Source: Zea mays (Eukaryota > Streptophyta > Magnoliopsida > Poales > Poaceae). Taken from it: 64,000 nt of DNA. Of this stretch, positions 34,752 through 46,881 are shown piece after piece. Position 1 is the stretch's first letter, and each line of letters begins with the position of its first letter. The notes below the pieces were generated by a model that did not search any database, had not been told where the DNA came from, and was given only the letters and a program-made list of their open reading frames with translations. Both the position numbers and the translations under genes were made by a program. Location: positions 10,726,850 through 10,790,849 of the forward strand of contig NC_050102.1 in NCBI RefSeq assembly GCF_902167145.1. Direction: 5' to 3'.

Positions 34752-36156
34752 TGTCGGGTACCGTAATTAGGGGTACCCCCACCACTCCTAATCACGGCTG
34801 GTAAACACCTTCAGAGCAAACCGTGAAGACTGACGGCTCGGGTCAAAGTCAAGGCTTCGTCTACCAGGGGACGCGGTCTCACCTCGCCCGAGCCCGGCCT
34901 CGGACGGAATAGTGGTCCCGGACAAATCCACGTCTCGCCCGAGGGTCTCCTCAGACAGTGAGCGCACCCTCGGCTCAGCCAAAGGCAAGCCTTGTCGTGC
35001 AAGCGACTTTGGCCAAATCGCCTTACCAGCCGACCGTGTTGCATGCGCATTTAATGCTGGGGTCGCCTGACACCTTATCCTGACACGCGCGCCTCAGTCG
35101 GCAAGGTCGAAGTGACCGCAATCACTTTGCCCTTTCACTGACCAATCTGACAGGAAAACAGCGTCGCCCGCCCCACTCCGGCTGCTGTGCCAACCACCCG
35201 GGCGAAACCGACAACGGTCGAGTTCAGCCTCGGGCGCAACAGGAAGCTCCGCCTCGCCCGACCCCAGGGCTCAGCCTCGGCCTCGGCCTCGGGAGGAAAT
35301 CTCCGCCTCGCCCGACCCCAGGCCTCAGCCTCGGGAAGAGTCACGTCCTCGCCCGACCCTGGGTCTCGGCCCCAGCCTCGGCCTCGGAGGAGTCGCCGCC
35401 TCGCCCGACCTCAGGCTCGGATCAACCACGCCACAAGGGATGCATCATTACCCTACTCCTAGCTAGCTCAGGCTACGAAGGAACAAGACCGGTGTTCCAT
35501 CCAGCTTACCCCGGTAACAGGCGAATGGTGGTTTCCCGCATGCAACCATGACGTCGGTGGTTCTCAAGCCCCCTACGAAAGCAAGGAGATGTCAGCAGGA
35601 TTCATACGGCACCAACAGCTGTACTGTTACAGGGCTCAAGGCACTTCTCCAACGGCCACGATACTACCTCTACAGGGCTCGAGATGTCCCCCCGACGGCC
35701 ATGTTGTTATCTGTACAGGGCTCAGGGCACTCCCCTGTCAGCCACGTTAGCTCCCAGCTACACCCCATTGTACAGCTGGGCATCTCCTTACGTCTAAAAA
35801 AGGGGGTGTCCAGGGCCCCACAGAAGAAAGGGGGGACAGAGGGACGAGCATACGAACATATGAGCATACGTACGCACGGCAGGAGAGACGAGTAGACGCA
35901 CGACAAAGGGACGGGAGAAGACGAGCAAGGACCGGACCCTCTCTCTCTCTCACTCTCTCCTACTCTCTCTCTCTCTCTCTCTCGCCCTCGCTCTCTCGCA
36001 AGGCTTGTAACCCCTACTACAAGCACCCTGGTGCAGGATAATACAAGGCTCATTCCTCCACTTGTGTTCCATCTCGCACCAACCCATCTGGGCAGGGGCA
36101 CGCAGCGACAAATTTACTCGTCGGTCCAGGGACCCCCCGGGTCCAAAACGCCGACA
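34752..36156 (+). repeat. 5' LTR of H (1405 bp)
   Basis: Starts TGTCGGGTACC and ends GCCGACA. The middle has CCTCGCCCGACC repeats (35240-35420). A CT-rich microsatellite lies at 35938-35997, near the 3' end. Confidence 0.95.
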
Positions 36157-36158
36157 GT

Positions 36159-36176
36159 TGGCGCGCCAGGTAGGGG
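36159..36176 (+). other. Primer-binding site of H
   Basis: TGGCGCGCCAGGTAGGGG starts 2 nt after the LTR. The tRNA was not assigned. Confidence 0.75.
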
Positions 36177-36216
36177 CCTGCTGCGTGTTAATGAACACTT
36201 TCCCGTTGAGTTCCAG

Positions 36217-38690
36217 ATGGGTAGACTTCAGCAACCTCTTCAGCCCGGGATGGTGCTCCGCTTTGGGAGTCTCGAGTTCATGTCCCTCGACGGCAGCTAC
36301 GACATGGTACTCCTCCCTCAGCAGCACGACGACAACGACAGTCAACGGCTCGCCCAGCGGAGGCGACCTCCACGACGGCATCTCCCTGTGGCGGAAGAGG
36401 AACACTCCGGTCGTCCTCGCCACCCTCCTCGCTGGAGGAGACGGAGACGGGGCAACCGTGGCCACGCAGGAGGCAGCACCTTATTGACTGTCGAACCAGA
36501 GCGAGCCGACAACACCAGCACTCCTCCGGGGGACATGTCGGGTGTTGTCCTCGCGCCTAGGACAACGACGAGCGCCGTTTTCCCGCAACGTGCTAGCCCC
36601 AAGCGGACTGACGACGCTAGCACCCTCGCAAAGGACCTGCTGGGCGTCACCCTCGTACCTGAGATGACGGTGCGTTCCGTCCCCGATGCGACTTCACCAC
36701 CATCCATCGACCAAAAGGTACCGTCCGTATTCCACCCTATTCCCTTTCGATTCAGCTTCGATCCACCTAGCGACCCTGCTACGGTGAGCGCTTTTGTAAG
36801 GGCGTATCCAAACCTTCTGGGGTACCATATGTGGTCAACCTGGGACCGACTGATAGCCGTCTCAACCTTCGGACCGGAATTTCTCTGGCCAAGAAAGAGG
36901 ACGACCCCGACTTCAGTTGGAATTTCTCTGGCCTCGATGACCCCGGTGCCATGCAGGACTTCATGTCCGCATGTGACCACTGCCTCTCCGGTTGCTCTGA
37001 CGATGGCCATGGCCTTGACGACGAGGGTTACGGCCCCAGTCGCGAATGTTTCCACGTCGATCAGGGAGATCACAACGAAGGCAACCACCTCGGTATGCCG
37101 GAGGTTGACGATCCCCTGGGCCCGCATCTCGCGCTGACATCCCGCGAGAGCTAGCTGTGGTCCCAGTCCCTGCGGGGGGTCTGGACACACAGCTCGAGCA
37201 AATCTGCGAGATGCAGGCCAAGGTCGGCGAGGAAGCAGGGCGGCTTGTGCAGCTCCGACAGAACATCGAACAGGAGTGGGCAGGCCGAACACTCGCCGGA
37301 GGAACCTGTCATCGGGCCAGGGACGTCGAGCGCCGCATCGTCGACAATGCCAGGGCAGCGCTGCCCCCGACCGTCAGCGGGTCCGGCCGGGACCTAGCTG
37401 CAGCGGCGATGCTACTTTGAACCATGCCAGAGCCATCCACCACCGAGGGACGGTGTATCCAGAGCGAACTCAAGGATCTCCTGGAAGGTGTCACAGTTCG
37501 ACGAGCCGAGAGCTCTACCTCCCAAAGGCGAGCTAACCCCTCGGAGCATCACACGGCGTCCTCCCGACGAATGCGGGAGGCCTCGGTCCATCCCGAGTGC
37601 ACACGGGACGAAGCACCTGTCGCCCGGGATCGCCTCGACAACGAGCATCACCATCGCGATCATCGAGCCTGCCTCAATGAGAAGGTGCGCCGAGGCTACT
37701 ATCCCAGGCGTGGGGGACGCTGTGACAGCGAGGAGGATCAGAGTCCCTCGCCCAAGCCACCCAGTCCACGAGTCTTCAGCCAGGCCATACGACGAGCGTC
37801 GTTCCCCGCCCGTTTCCGAGCCCCGACTACCATCACCAAGTACTCGAGGGAGACGAGGCCGGAGTTGTGGCTCGCGGACTACCGACTGACATGCCAGTTG
37901 GGAGGGGCGGACGATGACAACCTCATCATCCGTAATCTACCCCTTTTCCTCTCCAACGACGCCCGGGCCTGGCTGGAGCATCTACCACCTGCGCAGATCT
38001 CCGATTGGGACGACCTGGTCAAGGCTTTCACAGGAAATTTCCAGGGCACGTACGTGCGACCTGGGAACTCATGGAATCTCCGAAGCTGCCGCCAGCAGCC
38101 TGGGGAATCCCTCCGAGAGTACATCCTGCGGTTTTCGAAGCAGCGCACCGAGCTGCCTAACATCACCGACTCGGATGTCATCAGAGCTTTCCTCGCCGGC
38201 ACCACTTGCCGAGACCTGGTGAGCAAACTGGGGCGCAAGACTCCCACCAAGGCGAGTGAATTGATGGACGTTGCCACCAAGTTTGCCTCGGGTCAGGAGG
38301 CGATCGAGGCCATCTTCTGGAAAGACAAGCAACCTCAGGGGAGCCGAAGGAAGACGCCCCCGAGGCGTCTGCCCAGCGTGGCGCGAAGAATAAGGCCAAG
38401 AAGAAGGCGCAAACAAACCGCAACGCCGCTGACGCGAATCTTGTCGCTGCTACCGAGCACAGGAACCCTCGGAAGCCCCCTGGAGGGGCCGACGCGTTCG
38501 ACAAGATTCTCAAGGAGTCGTGCCCCTATCACCAGGATCTCGTCAAGCACACCCTTGAAGAATGTGTCATGCTCCGGCGCTACATCCATAAGGCCGGGCC
38601 CCCGGCGGAAGATGGCAAGGGCCAAGACAACAACAAGAAGGCGGGTGGCAAGGAAGAGGAGTTCCCCGAGATCCACAACTGCTTCATGAT
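36217..38690 (+). pseudogene. gag of H (several frameshifts)
   Basis: The ATG at 36217 opens the frame (MGRLQQPLQPGMVL). The reading frame then changes near 36830, again near 37150, and again near 38335, with a TGA at 37418. The capsid-like core is at about 37780-38330 (PELWLADYRL, NDARAWLEHLP). A Tat-type CPYH...H...C zinc finger lies at about 38521-38565. The N-terminal domain is long and Pro/Arg/Thr-rich. Confidence 0.83.
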
Positions 38691-39471
38691 TTACAGCGGG
38701 CAGGTGGCGAACGCCTCGGCTCGGCACCGCAAGCAGGAGCGCCGAAAGGTCTGCTCGGTAAAGGTGGTAGCGCCAGCCTACCTAGACTGGTCCGACAAGC
38801 CTATCACCTTCGACCGAGGCGACCACCCCGACTTCGTGCCAAGCCTAGGGAGGTACCCGCTCGTCGTCGATCCGATCATCGGCAACGTTAGGCTCTCCAA
38901 GGTCCTCATGGACGGAGGCAACAGCCTCAACATCATCTACGCCGAGACCCTGGAACTCTTGGGGGTTGATCGGTCCGAGGTCCGGGCCGGTGCGGCACCC
39001 TTCCACGGGATCGCACCCGGAAAGCGTATCCTGCCCCTCGGACGGATTGACTTGCTCGTCTGCTTTGGGACTCCCTCCAACTTCCGAAAGGAAACCCTCG
39101 CCTTCGAGGTGGTCGAGTTCTGAGGGACCTACCACGCGGTGTTGGGAAGGTCGTGCTACGCCAAGTTCATGGCCATCCCCAACTACACCTACCTCAAGCT
39201 CAAGATGCCAGGCCCCAACGGGATCATCACCGTCGGATCCACGTACCGCCACGCGTACGAATGCGACGTGGAATGCGTGGAGTACGCTGAGGCCCTCGCC
39301 GAGTCCGAGGCCCTCATCGCCGACCTGGAACGCCTCTCCAAGGAGGCGCCCTACATGAAGCGGCACACTAGCAACTTCGAACCAGTCGAGGCGGTTAAGT
39401 CTGTCTCTCTCAACCCTAGCAACGACGCCAGCAAGAAAGTCTGGATCGGCTCCAAGCTCGACTCCAAATAG
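38691..39471 (+). pseudogene. Aspartic protease region of H
   Basis: The frame continues from the gag end. The protease motif VLMDGGNSLNIIY (about 38903-38941) has Asp-Gly-Gly in place of Asp-Ser/Thr-Gly, and HAVLGRSCYAKF follows (about 39134-39169). A TGA at 39121 and a TAG at 39469 interrupt the frame. Both look like single transitions. Confidence 0.83.
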
Positions 39472-39477
39472 GAAGCA

Positions 39478-40491
39478 GTGCTCGTCGACTTTCTCCGCGC
39501 AAACACCGAAGTTTTTGCGTGGAGTCCCTCGGACATGCCAGGCATACCAAGGGATGTCGCCGAGCACTCACTGGACATCAGAGCTGAAGCCCGACCCGTG
39601 AAGCAGACCCTGCGTCGTTTTGACGAAGGAAAGCGCAGGGCCATAGGCGAGGAGATCCACAAGCTACTCGCGGCAGGGTTCATCAAAGAGTATTCCATCC
39701 CAAATGGTTAGCTAACTCTGTTCTTGTAAGTAAAAAAGGATGGGAAATGGAGGATGTGCGTAGACTACACTGGTCTAAACAAAGCATGTTTGAAGGTTCC
39801 CTACCCTCTGCCTCGCCTCGATCAAATTGTGGACTCCACTGCTGGGTGCGAAACCCTGTCATTCCTCGACGCCTACTCAGGCTATCACCAAATCAAGATG
39901 AAAGAGTCCGACCAGCTCGCGACTTCTTTTATCACACCTTTTAGCATGTATTGTTACACTACAATGCCATTTGGTTTGAGGAATGCAGGCGCCACCTACC
40001 AGAGGTGCATGAACCATGTGTTTGGACAACACATCGGCAGAACGGTCGAGGCTTACGTCGATGACATCGTTGTCAAGACGAAGAAAGTCTCTGACCTCCT
40101 CTCTGACCTTGAAACGACATTCAAGTGTGTGAGAGCTAAAGGCGTGAAACTCAACCCTGAGAAGTGTGTCTTCAGAGTCCCCCGAGGCATGCTCCTAGGG
40201 TTCATCGTCTCCAAGCGGGGCATAGAGGCCAACCCGGAGAAAATCGCGGCCATCACCAACATGGGACCGATAAAAGATTTGAAAGGAGTACAGAGGGTCA
40301 TGGGATGCCTTGCAGCTCTGAGCCGTTTCATCTCACGCCTTGGCAAAAAAGGATTGCCCCTGTACCGCCTCTTAAGGAAGACCGAACGCTTCACTTGGAC
40401 CCCCGAGGCCGAGGAAGCCCTCGGGAACTTAAAGGCACTCCTTACAAATGCACCCATCTTGGTACCCCCCGCTGCGGAGAAGCCCTCTTGA
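39478..40491 (+). pseudogene. Reverse transcriptase of H
   Basis: RT follows the TAG at 39469. Near 39700-39735 two small indels and two stops disturb the region before MCVDYTGLNKAC. The RT core holds FLDAYSGYHQI, MPFGLRNAGATYQR and the catalytic YVDD (about 40054-40065), ending near 40491 in a frame change after LVPPAAEKP. Confidence 0.87.
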
Positions 40492-42692
40492 TCTATGTAG
40501 CCGCAACCACTCAGGTGGTCAGCGCCGCGGTCGTAGTTGAGAGACAGAAAGAAGGGCATACACTGCTCGTCTAGAGGCCAGTCTACTTCATCAGCGAAGT
40601 GCTATCCGAGACCAAAATCCGCTACCCGCAGATCCAGAAGCTGCTCTACGCAGTGATTCTGACACGGCGGAAGCTGAGACACTACTTCAAGTCTCACCTG
40701 GTGACTGTGGTGTCATCCTTTCCTCTGGGAGAGATCATCTAGTCCCGAGAGGCCTCGGGTAGGATAGCGAAATGGGCAGTGGAACTCATGGGCGAAACAC
40801 TTTCATTCGCCCCTCGGAAGGCCATAAAATCCCAAGTCTTGGCCGACTTCCTGGCTGAGTGGACTGACACCCAGTTACCGACGACTCCAATCCAACCCGA
40901 GCTTTGGACCATGTACTTCGACGGGTCGCTGATGAAAACCGGAGCAGGCGCGGGCTTGCTCTTCATCTCACCCCTCGGAAAACATCTTCGCTACGTGATC
41001 CGCCTTCATTTTCCGGCGTCAAACAACGTGGCCGAGTACGAAGCATTGGTTAATGGGCTGCGCATCACCGTCGAGCTAAGGGTTTGGTGCCTCAACGCTC
41101 GTGGCGACTCGCAGCTTGTCATTGACCAAGTCATGAAGAACTCCCACTGCTACAATCGGAAGATGGAGGCCTACTGCGACGAAGTTCGACGCCTGGAGGA
41201 CAAGTTCTACGGGCTAGAACTCAACCACGTCGCCCGACGATTCAATGAGACTGCGGATGAGCTGGCTAAAATAGCCTCGGGGCGGACACCGGTTCCCCCG
41301 GACGTCTTCTCTAGGGATATACATCAACCCTCCGTCAAGATCGACAACACGCCCAAGATACCCTCGGCCAAGCCCGAGGAAGCCTCGGCCGCCGAAGGTG
41401 AGGCCCTGCGCATCGAGGGAGAGCGGAATGGGGTCACACCGGTCCCGAACTGGCAGACCCCGTACCTAGAATATCTCCTCCGAGGAGAGCTGCCCCTCGA
41501 CAAGGCCGAAGCTCGGCGACTGGCTCGGCATGCCAAGTCGTTCGTTTTACTAGGTGATGAAAGGGAGCTCTATCACCGCAGTCCCTCGGGCATCCTCCAG
41601 CGATGCATCCCCATCGCCCAAGGACAAGAGCTGTTACAAGAAATACACTCGGGGGCTTGTGGCCACCATGCAGCACCTCGAGCCCTCGTGGGAAATGCCT
41701 TCCGACAAGGCTTCTACTGGCCAACCACGGTGGCCGACGCCACTAGGATTGTACGCTCCTGCTGGGGGTGTCAATTCTACGCAAAGCAGACACACCTGCC
41801 CGCTCAGGCCCTGCAGACGATACCTATCACTTGGCCGTTTGCTGTGTGGGGTCTGGACCTCGTCGGCCCCTTGCAGAAGGCACCCGGGGGCTTCACGCAC
41901 CTGCTGGTCGCCATTGACAAATTCTCCAAGTGGATCGAGGTCCGACCCTTAACCAGTATCAAGTCCAAGCAGGCGGTGGCATTCTTCACCAATATCATCC
42001 ATCGCCTTGGAGTCCCGAATGCTATCATCACCGACAATGGCACGCAGTTCACCGGGTAAAAGTTCCTGGACTTCTGCGAGGACCACCACATCCGTGTGGA
42101 CTGGGCCGCCGTAGCTCACCCCATGACGAATGGGCAGGTGGAGCGTGCCAACGGTATGATTTTGCAGGGACTTAAACCCAGGATCTACAACGACCTCAAC
42201 AAGTTTGGCAAGCGATGGATGAAGGAGCTACCCTCGGTGGTCTGGAGTCTGAGGACGACGCCGAGCCGGGCCACGGGCTTCACACCGTTCTTTCTAGTCT
42301 ATGGGGCCGAGGCCGTCCTCCCCACGGACTTAGAATACGGTTCCCCGAGGACGAAGGCATACGACAACCGAAGCAACTAGATCAGCCGAGAGGACTCGCT
42401 GGACTAGCTCGAAGAAGCTCGGGACATTGCCTTACTACATTCGGCGCGGTATCAGCAGTCTCTGCGACGCTACCACGCCCAAAGGGTTCGGCCCCGAGGT
42501 TTCCAAGTGGGAGACTTGGTGCTTCGGCTGCGACACGACGCCTGAGGGCGTCACAAGCTTACGCCTCCCTGGGAAGGGCCATTCATCATCTCCAAGATCT
42601 TGAAGCCTGGAACATACAAGCTGGCCAATGATCAAGGCAAGGTCTACAGCAACGCTTGGAACATCGAACAGCTACGTCGCTTCTACCCTTAA
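40491..42692 (+). pseudogene. RNase H, archaeal-type RNase H and integrase of H
   Basis: Gypsy RNase H lies at 40491-40740 with stops at about 40572 and 40740. The second, archaeal-type RNase H follows (MYFDGSLMKTGAGAG at about 40911-40955, then NVAEYEAL). The integrase has a zinc finger (HSGACGHH...CWGCQFYAK, about 41650-41790), core motifs VWGLDLVGP, TDNGTQF and NGQVERANG, and a stop at 42057. Stops at 42378, 42405 and 42543 follow. The natural end is TAA at 42690-42692. Confidence 0.88.
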
Positions 42693-42856
42693 AATGTTTC
42701 AAGTCGTTCATGTTCCTCGTTTTTAGGCGCTTAAATAAAGTCTAACCGTCAAGGAAGGGTCAACCTTGCCTCGGCCAAGGCCGACCCTCCCTCGGGGGCT
42801 AGAAGGGGGGACCCCCCCTTTGCGTCGAAATTTTCTTCGGAAAAGTTTTCTACAGA

Positions 42857-43260
42857 AAACAACTTTCATGCTTTCGACTATATCGATAGCACGGTCCTGC
42901 GAACGGGTGAGAGAGCACGTAAGCGGCAAGGCCGACCGAGCCGAGGGACTCCTACGCCTCCGGGATACGGATACCTCACTCATCACCTTCCGCGAAAAGT
43001 AACTCTCGCCCGGATAAGCGATCCTGCTACCGAACAAGTCCTAATGCTCGGGTAGAAAACGACTTTCGTGCATTTTTCGACTATATCGATAGCAGGGTCC
43101 TGCGAACGGGTGAGAGAGCACGTAAGCGGCAAGGCCGACCGAGCCGAGGGACTCCTACACCTCCGGGATATGGATACCTCACTCATCACCTTCCGCGAAA
43201 AGTAACTCTCGCTCGGATAATGCGATTCTGCTGCCGACGAACAAGTCCTAAATGCTCGAA
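42857..43260 (+). repeat. Two tandem copies of a ~201-bp unit (third partial copy at 43739-43835)
   Basis: Copies start at 42857 and 43058 and share CGACTATATCGATAGCA, GCGAACGGGTGAGAGAGCAC and a GATACCTCACTCATCACC run. A partial third copy near 43739 begins at the AAGCGGCAAGG part of the unit. Confidence 0.85.
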
Positions 43261-45930
43261 ACAAGAGGAAAGAAAACGCAGCTTTATAATCTGAATGCTA
43301 AATATGTTTAGGCCTCGGTGGCCGCAAAAAACATACGCACACTTCAGACGAACTGTTCATGCAGGCTCAAACATCAGCAGGGGGAGGAGCGGCACCCTCG
43401 GCGTCGTTTCCACCCTCGGCGGAATCTGGCCCAGCCTCAGACAGCGAAGCGAGCAGGCGCCTCAGCCAGCCGCTCCGAAGCCCCAGCCAGTCATCCCCCG
43501 AGGATCTCAGCCCGGCTCACGGTTTCGGTGGCTTGGCTCCGGGATTGGTCCTGCTCGCGGGTGATCTGGCCAAACCCCAGCTACCGCTGCTGCACCTCCT
43601 CGGCCTGGGAATCCACCTGCTCCCGCATCGAGAAAGCCTCTGTTCGAGCCGACATCGCCTCTGTCCACGCCACCGCTGCCTTCGGCTTCGGCTCATCGCA
43701 GAGCGGCCGAAGGTTCTAAAACCGAGCCAGAGAGGCTTTAAGCGGCAAGGCTGACCGAGCCGAGGGACTCCTACGCCTTCGGGATACGGATACCTCACTC
43801 GTCGCTTTCCGCGCAAGGCAACTCACACTCGGTTAAGTAGTTCGGCCACCGACAGGCAAGTCCTAAGTGCTTGAAATGAGGAAGAAACATAGCTTTATAC
43901 TCGAATACCTAGATGTTCAGGCCTCGACAGCCACAAAGAACAAATACATATGCTTGGGGTAACTATGCTACATAGACTTAGACGTCGGCAGGACCCTCGG
44001 CGGTTCTCCCGGCCTACAGCAAATGTCTAAGTCCTTGAAGCAGTTACATTTTGCTCAGGCAAAAACCCAGTATATTCCCCCTACAAACGGGACTCCGGTT
44101 CCAATCCCGTGGGTATGAACAACCTCCACACCAGGGGGCCCGCAGGATAACAAACTCCAAGCGGCTCGTCGACGACCTCTGCAGCAGCAGAGACAACGAC
44201 CTCCACCTCGGGCGGCTAAACAGCAGCAGCGATGACCTCAGGACAGATGCTGTTGTGAAAAGGCCCTCGCCAACGTCCCCACACGAGGGGCGAGGACAAG
44301 CCATTAAGGCCGAAGAGTTGGAGGGCGCCGTCCGTGGGGATCAAACCCACCGACACCGCGCCGGCAAACAGCAGCCGCCCCAAAGCGCACCGGCAGGTCC
44401 TCACTCTCGTCCTCTCCGAGGCCGTCCCAGAACACGAGCACCGCCCTCGCGGCGTACGACGTGCTGAGCGACCCCGGTGCAGCTGACGGTGCGAGGAGGA
44501 CCTGGACGTGGCCGGCCCGTGCGCGGCACGACCGCCACCCGGGTGGAGGACAGAAAGCTGCACTCTAGCCAGGGAGCAGCAGTTCGCCTTCCCCCGCATG
44601 GCTGGAGGACGCCTCCGCAGGGCTGGAGGATGCCCTTCTCCCCCGAACGCTAGAGGAAGAAAAGGGTCACCGACCCAAGCGGAGGCGACCCCCCACTCGG
44701 TGCGCTCCTCCGCCTCATCCTGGATGACGAAGATCCTTGAAGCTGAGGGCGGGGCGGAGATCGCAGCCCGGCTTGCTTCTCCCCACCACCAGGCTGGTGA
44801 TCATCCCTACGGATGACCATTGGTGAGGGAATGCAGCCGGGCAGCATGACGAAAATCCTTGAAGCCAAGCGATGGCTGAAGAGCGCCAATCTCCACGAGG
44901 TCGCGCTCCTCCAACGACAGCAAGAGCAAGGTGACACTGGTGCGCCTCATCTAGGGGCTCAAAAGATAGAAGGGTGCAACACATGAGGGGAGAACGAAGG
45001 CATGGCCCCTGCCCGGGGGATCAATCCCCTTTTATAGGCCGATCTCCTCACTTGCACCCCTTAGCGTCACGGGCAAAGTCTCCACCGACGTGCTCCAGGG
45101 TTCTCCCCGTACGACACGGGGGTTGGGCCCCACACGTCGTGCGAGCTAACCCGAAACGCGAAGGAGGCAAACCGCCACACAAAAGGCATGAAACCGCCCT
45201 GCGGTTATAAGCGTTCCCTCATCCTCGCTGGAACCAGCGGACGAAAGGGCGAGCTGCCACACGGGGAGCATGCAACCGCACCACGATTATGCACCCTTTC
45301 GGCTTCGTCACTTCCGGTGGACCAGCATGAAGGCCCGGTCCCACCTACCATGTAACCGGCGCAACGGTCACTACGTGCGAGGAAACTGCACCGCCACCTA
45401 CGCCAATGTCGCGTCTTCTCGACTGCAGAACCAGTGCCGCGACTCGAGGCGGCCCCGCGCGTGACCCAACAGTGCCAATTGGGTGCAGCAGTCACGGGTT
45501 AGTCAGCCGAGGGGGTAGGCACGGCAGTTGATGTGGCCAAAAGCGGACTGGCAATAACTGTTGCAACAGACGGGTGGAAGCAGCGGCCAGATCACCCCCA
45601 GGCTCGCGTCTTTTCCTGAAGCAGCGGAGGAGCCCTCTCCCACGGCATAAGAACGACGCGCCCGTGCCCCGTTCCTCGAATGGCCCGCGCACGCGCAACA
45701 GACGCCCCGCGAATCGCCCGTTCTGTCGCATTAACTCCTTGGCAGAGCCAGCGACACCGTTGGCAGGCGAAGCGAGCGACGTTTCACCTCCACCATAATG
45801 GTCGCGTCAAAAAAGGTGCGCCACAATTTTTAAATTCATATCCTTTTCCGTTCTCTCTCTCTCTTGCCACAGGGACCGAGAAAGGGGATATTTTGAAAGG
45901 GATCCTTCCCCGCGAAGGAAACGGGCCCCC

Positions 45931-46155
45931 GAGCCCTCCTACTGATTAGGGGTTCGAAGGCTGGCCCCTCGGAAGGGTTCGACAGCCGCCCCAGAGCACT
46001 CGGGCTCCGAGCCCTCCTACTGATCAGGGGTTCGAAGGCTGGCCCCTCGGAAGGGTTCGACAGCTGCCCCAGAGCACTCGGGCTCCGCGCCCACTACTGA
46101 TCAGGGGTTCACAGGCTGGCCCCTCGAAAGGGTTCGACAGCCGCCCCAGAACACG
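45931..46155 (+). repeat. Triplicated 78-bp tandem repeat
   Basis: Units start at 45931, 46009 and 46087. Each carries CTACTGAT(T/C)AGGGGTTC, GGCTGGCCCCTCG and GGGTTCGACAGC. The third is the most diverged. Confidence 0.88.
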
Positions 46156-46881
46156 CAGAGTGAGGGATGACCCTGGGTATGCCCGATACATGGCCGAGGC
46201 TCGGGCTACGCTCCTGAGGTACCCTAGGACATTTCCGAGACCAGCGGGAACGACTCGTAATGGAATCCCACCGGAGGGAGGCATCGAGCCCTCGGACCCT
46301 GTCGAAAAGGGTCCGGGTCCAGCGAATCACCTGCAGGTACTTTTGGAGCGCGCTTCTGGGCCACTAGCCGACCCTTAACGAACAGGGCACGAGCGTCCAC
46401 TCGGATCACTCGTTAGCAACTCACCGGAAACACCATGATCGGTGCCCTCCGAGGGTAACATGGCGCTTCCCCCCTTCCTCCTTGCGGAAAGGCGACGAAG
46501 GGGCGTATAATAAAAGTCGAGAAAGTCCTTGATCGTCCTCTCGCTCCGTGCAGAGGCTCGGGGGCTGCTCTCACACCTGGCTATGGCCAAACTGTTGACA
46601 GCGTCAACAAACCAGCTTTAAAAACTCGGAACTTGATCATGCACCCAGGCTACGGCCAGGCCGCATGAGGGAACGACATGACCTGTCGAGGCATCACGAA
46701 AAGCGTTAAGACCTCAGAGGAGTCAAACCACTCCTCCGAGGCCTCGGGGGCTACACCCGGCGGGTGCGCTCGCGCGCACCCGTTGGAACAAAGTATAACC
46801 GAGAAAGGCTGGTCCCCTCGCCAAGAATGCGACAGAGCCTCGAAGCGAGCATCACCACTCCCCTCGAGGCTCGGGGGCTAC

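Larger units (their letters stand above)
42693..46881 (+). other. Long non-coding 3' region of H
   Basis: 4.2 kb between integrase and 3' LTR with no recognisable protein on either strand; open frames are short and mutually overlapping in GC-rich sequence. It contains a ~201-bp repeat (from 42857), a 78-bp triplicate (45931-46155) and many CCTCGGGGGCT-type runs. It ends in a polypurine-like AGGCTCGGGGGCTAC before the LTR. Tat elements such as Huck and Grande characteristically carry such long 3' regions. Confidence 0.75.

Noticed and set aside
36342..37292. 316-codon minus-strand frame in H
   Set aside because: Antisense of H gag with biased GC composition. Tat elements can carry antisense genes, but in the 3' region; this one overlaps gag and shows no family features.
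44050..45800. Several 60-140 codon frames on both strands in the H 3' region
   Set aside because: Short, overlapping in opposite strands, no starts in good context and no recognisable domains; expected in GC-rich non-coding DNA.
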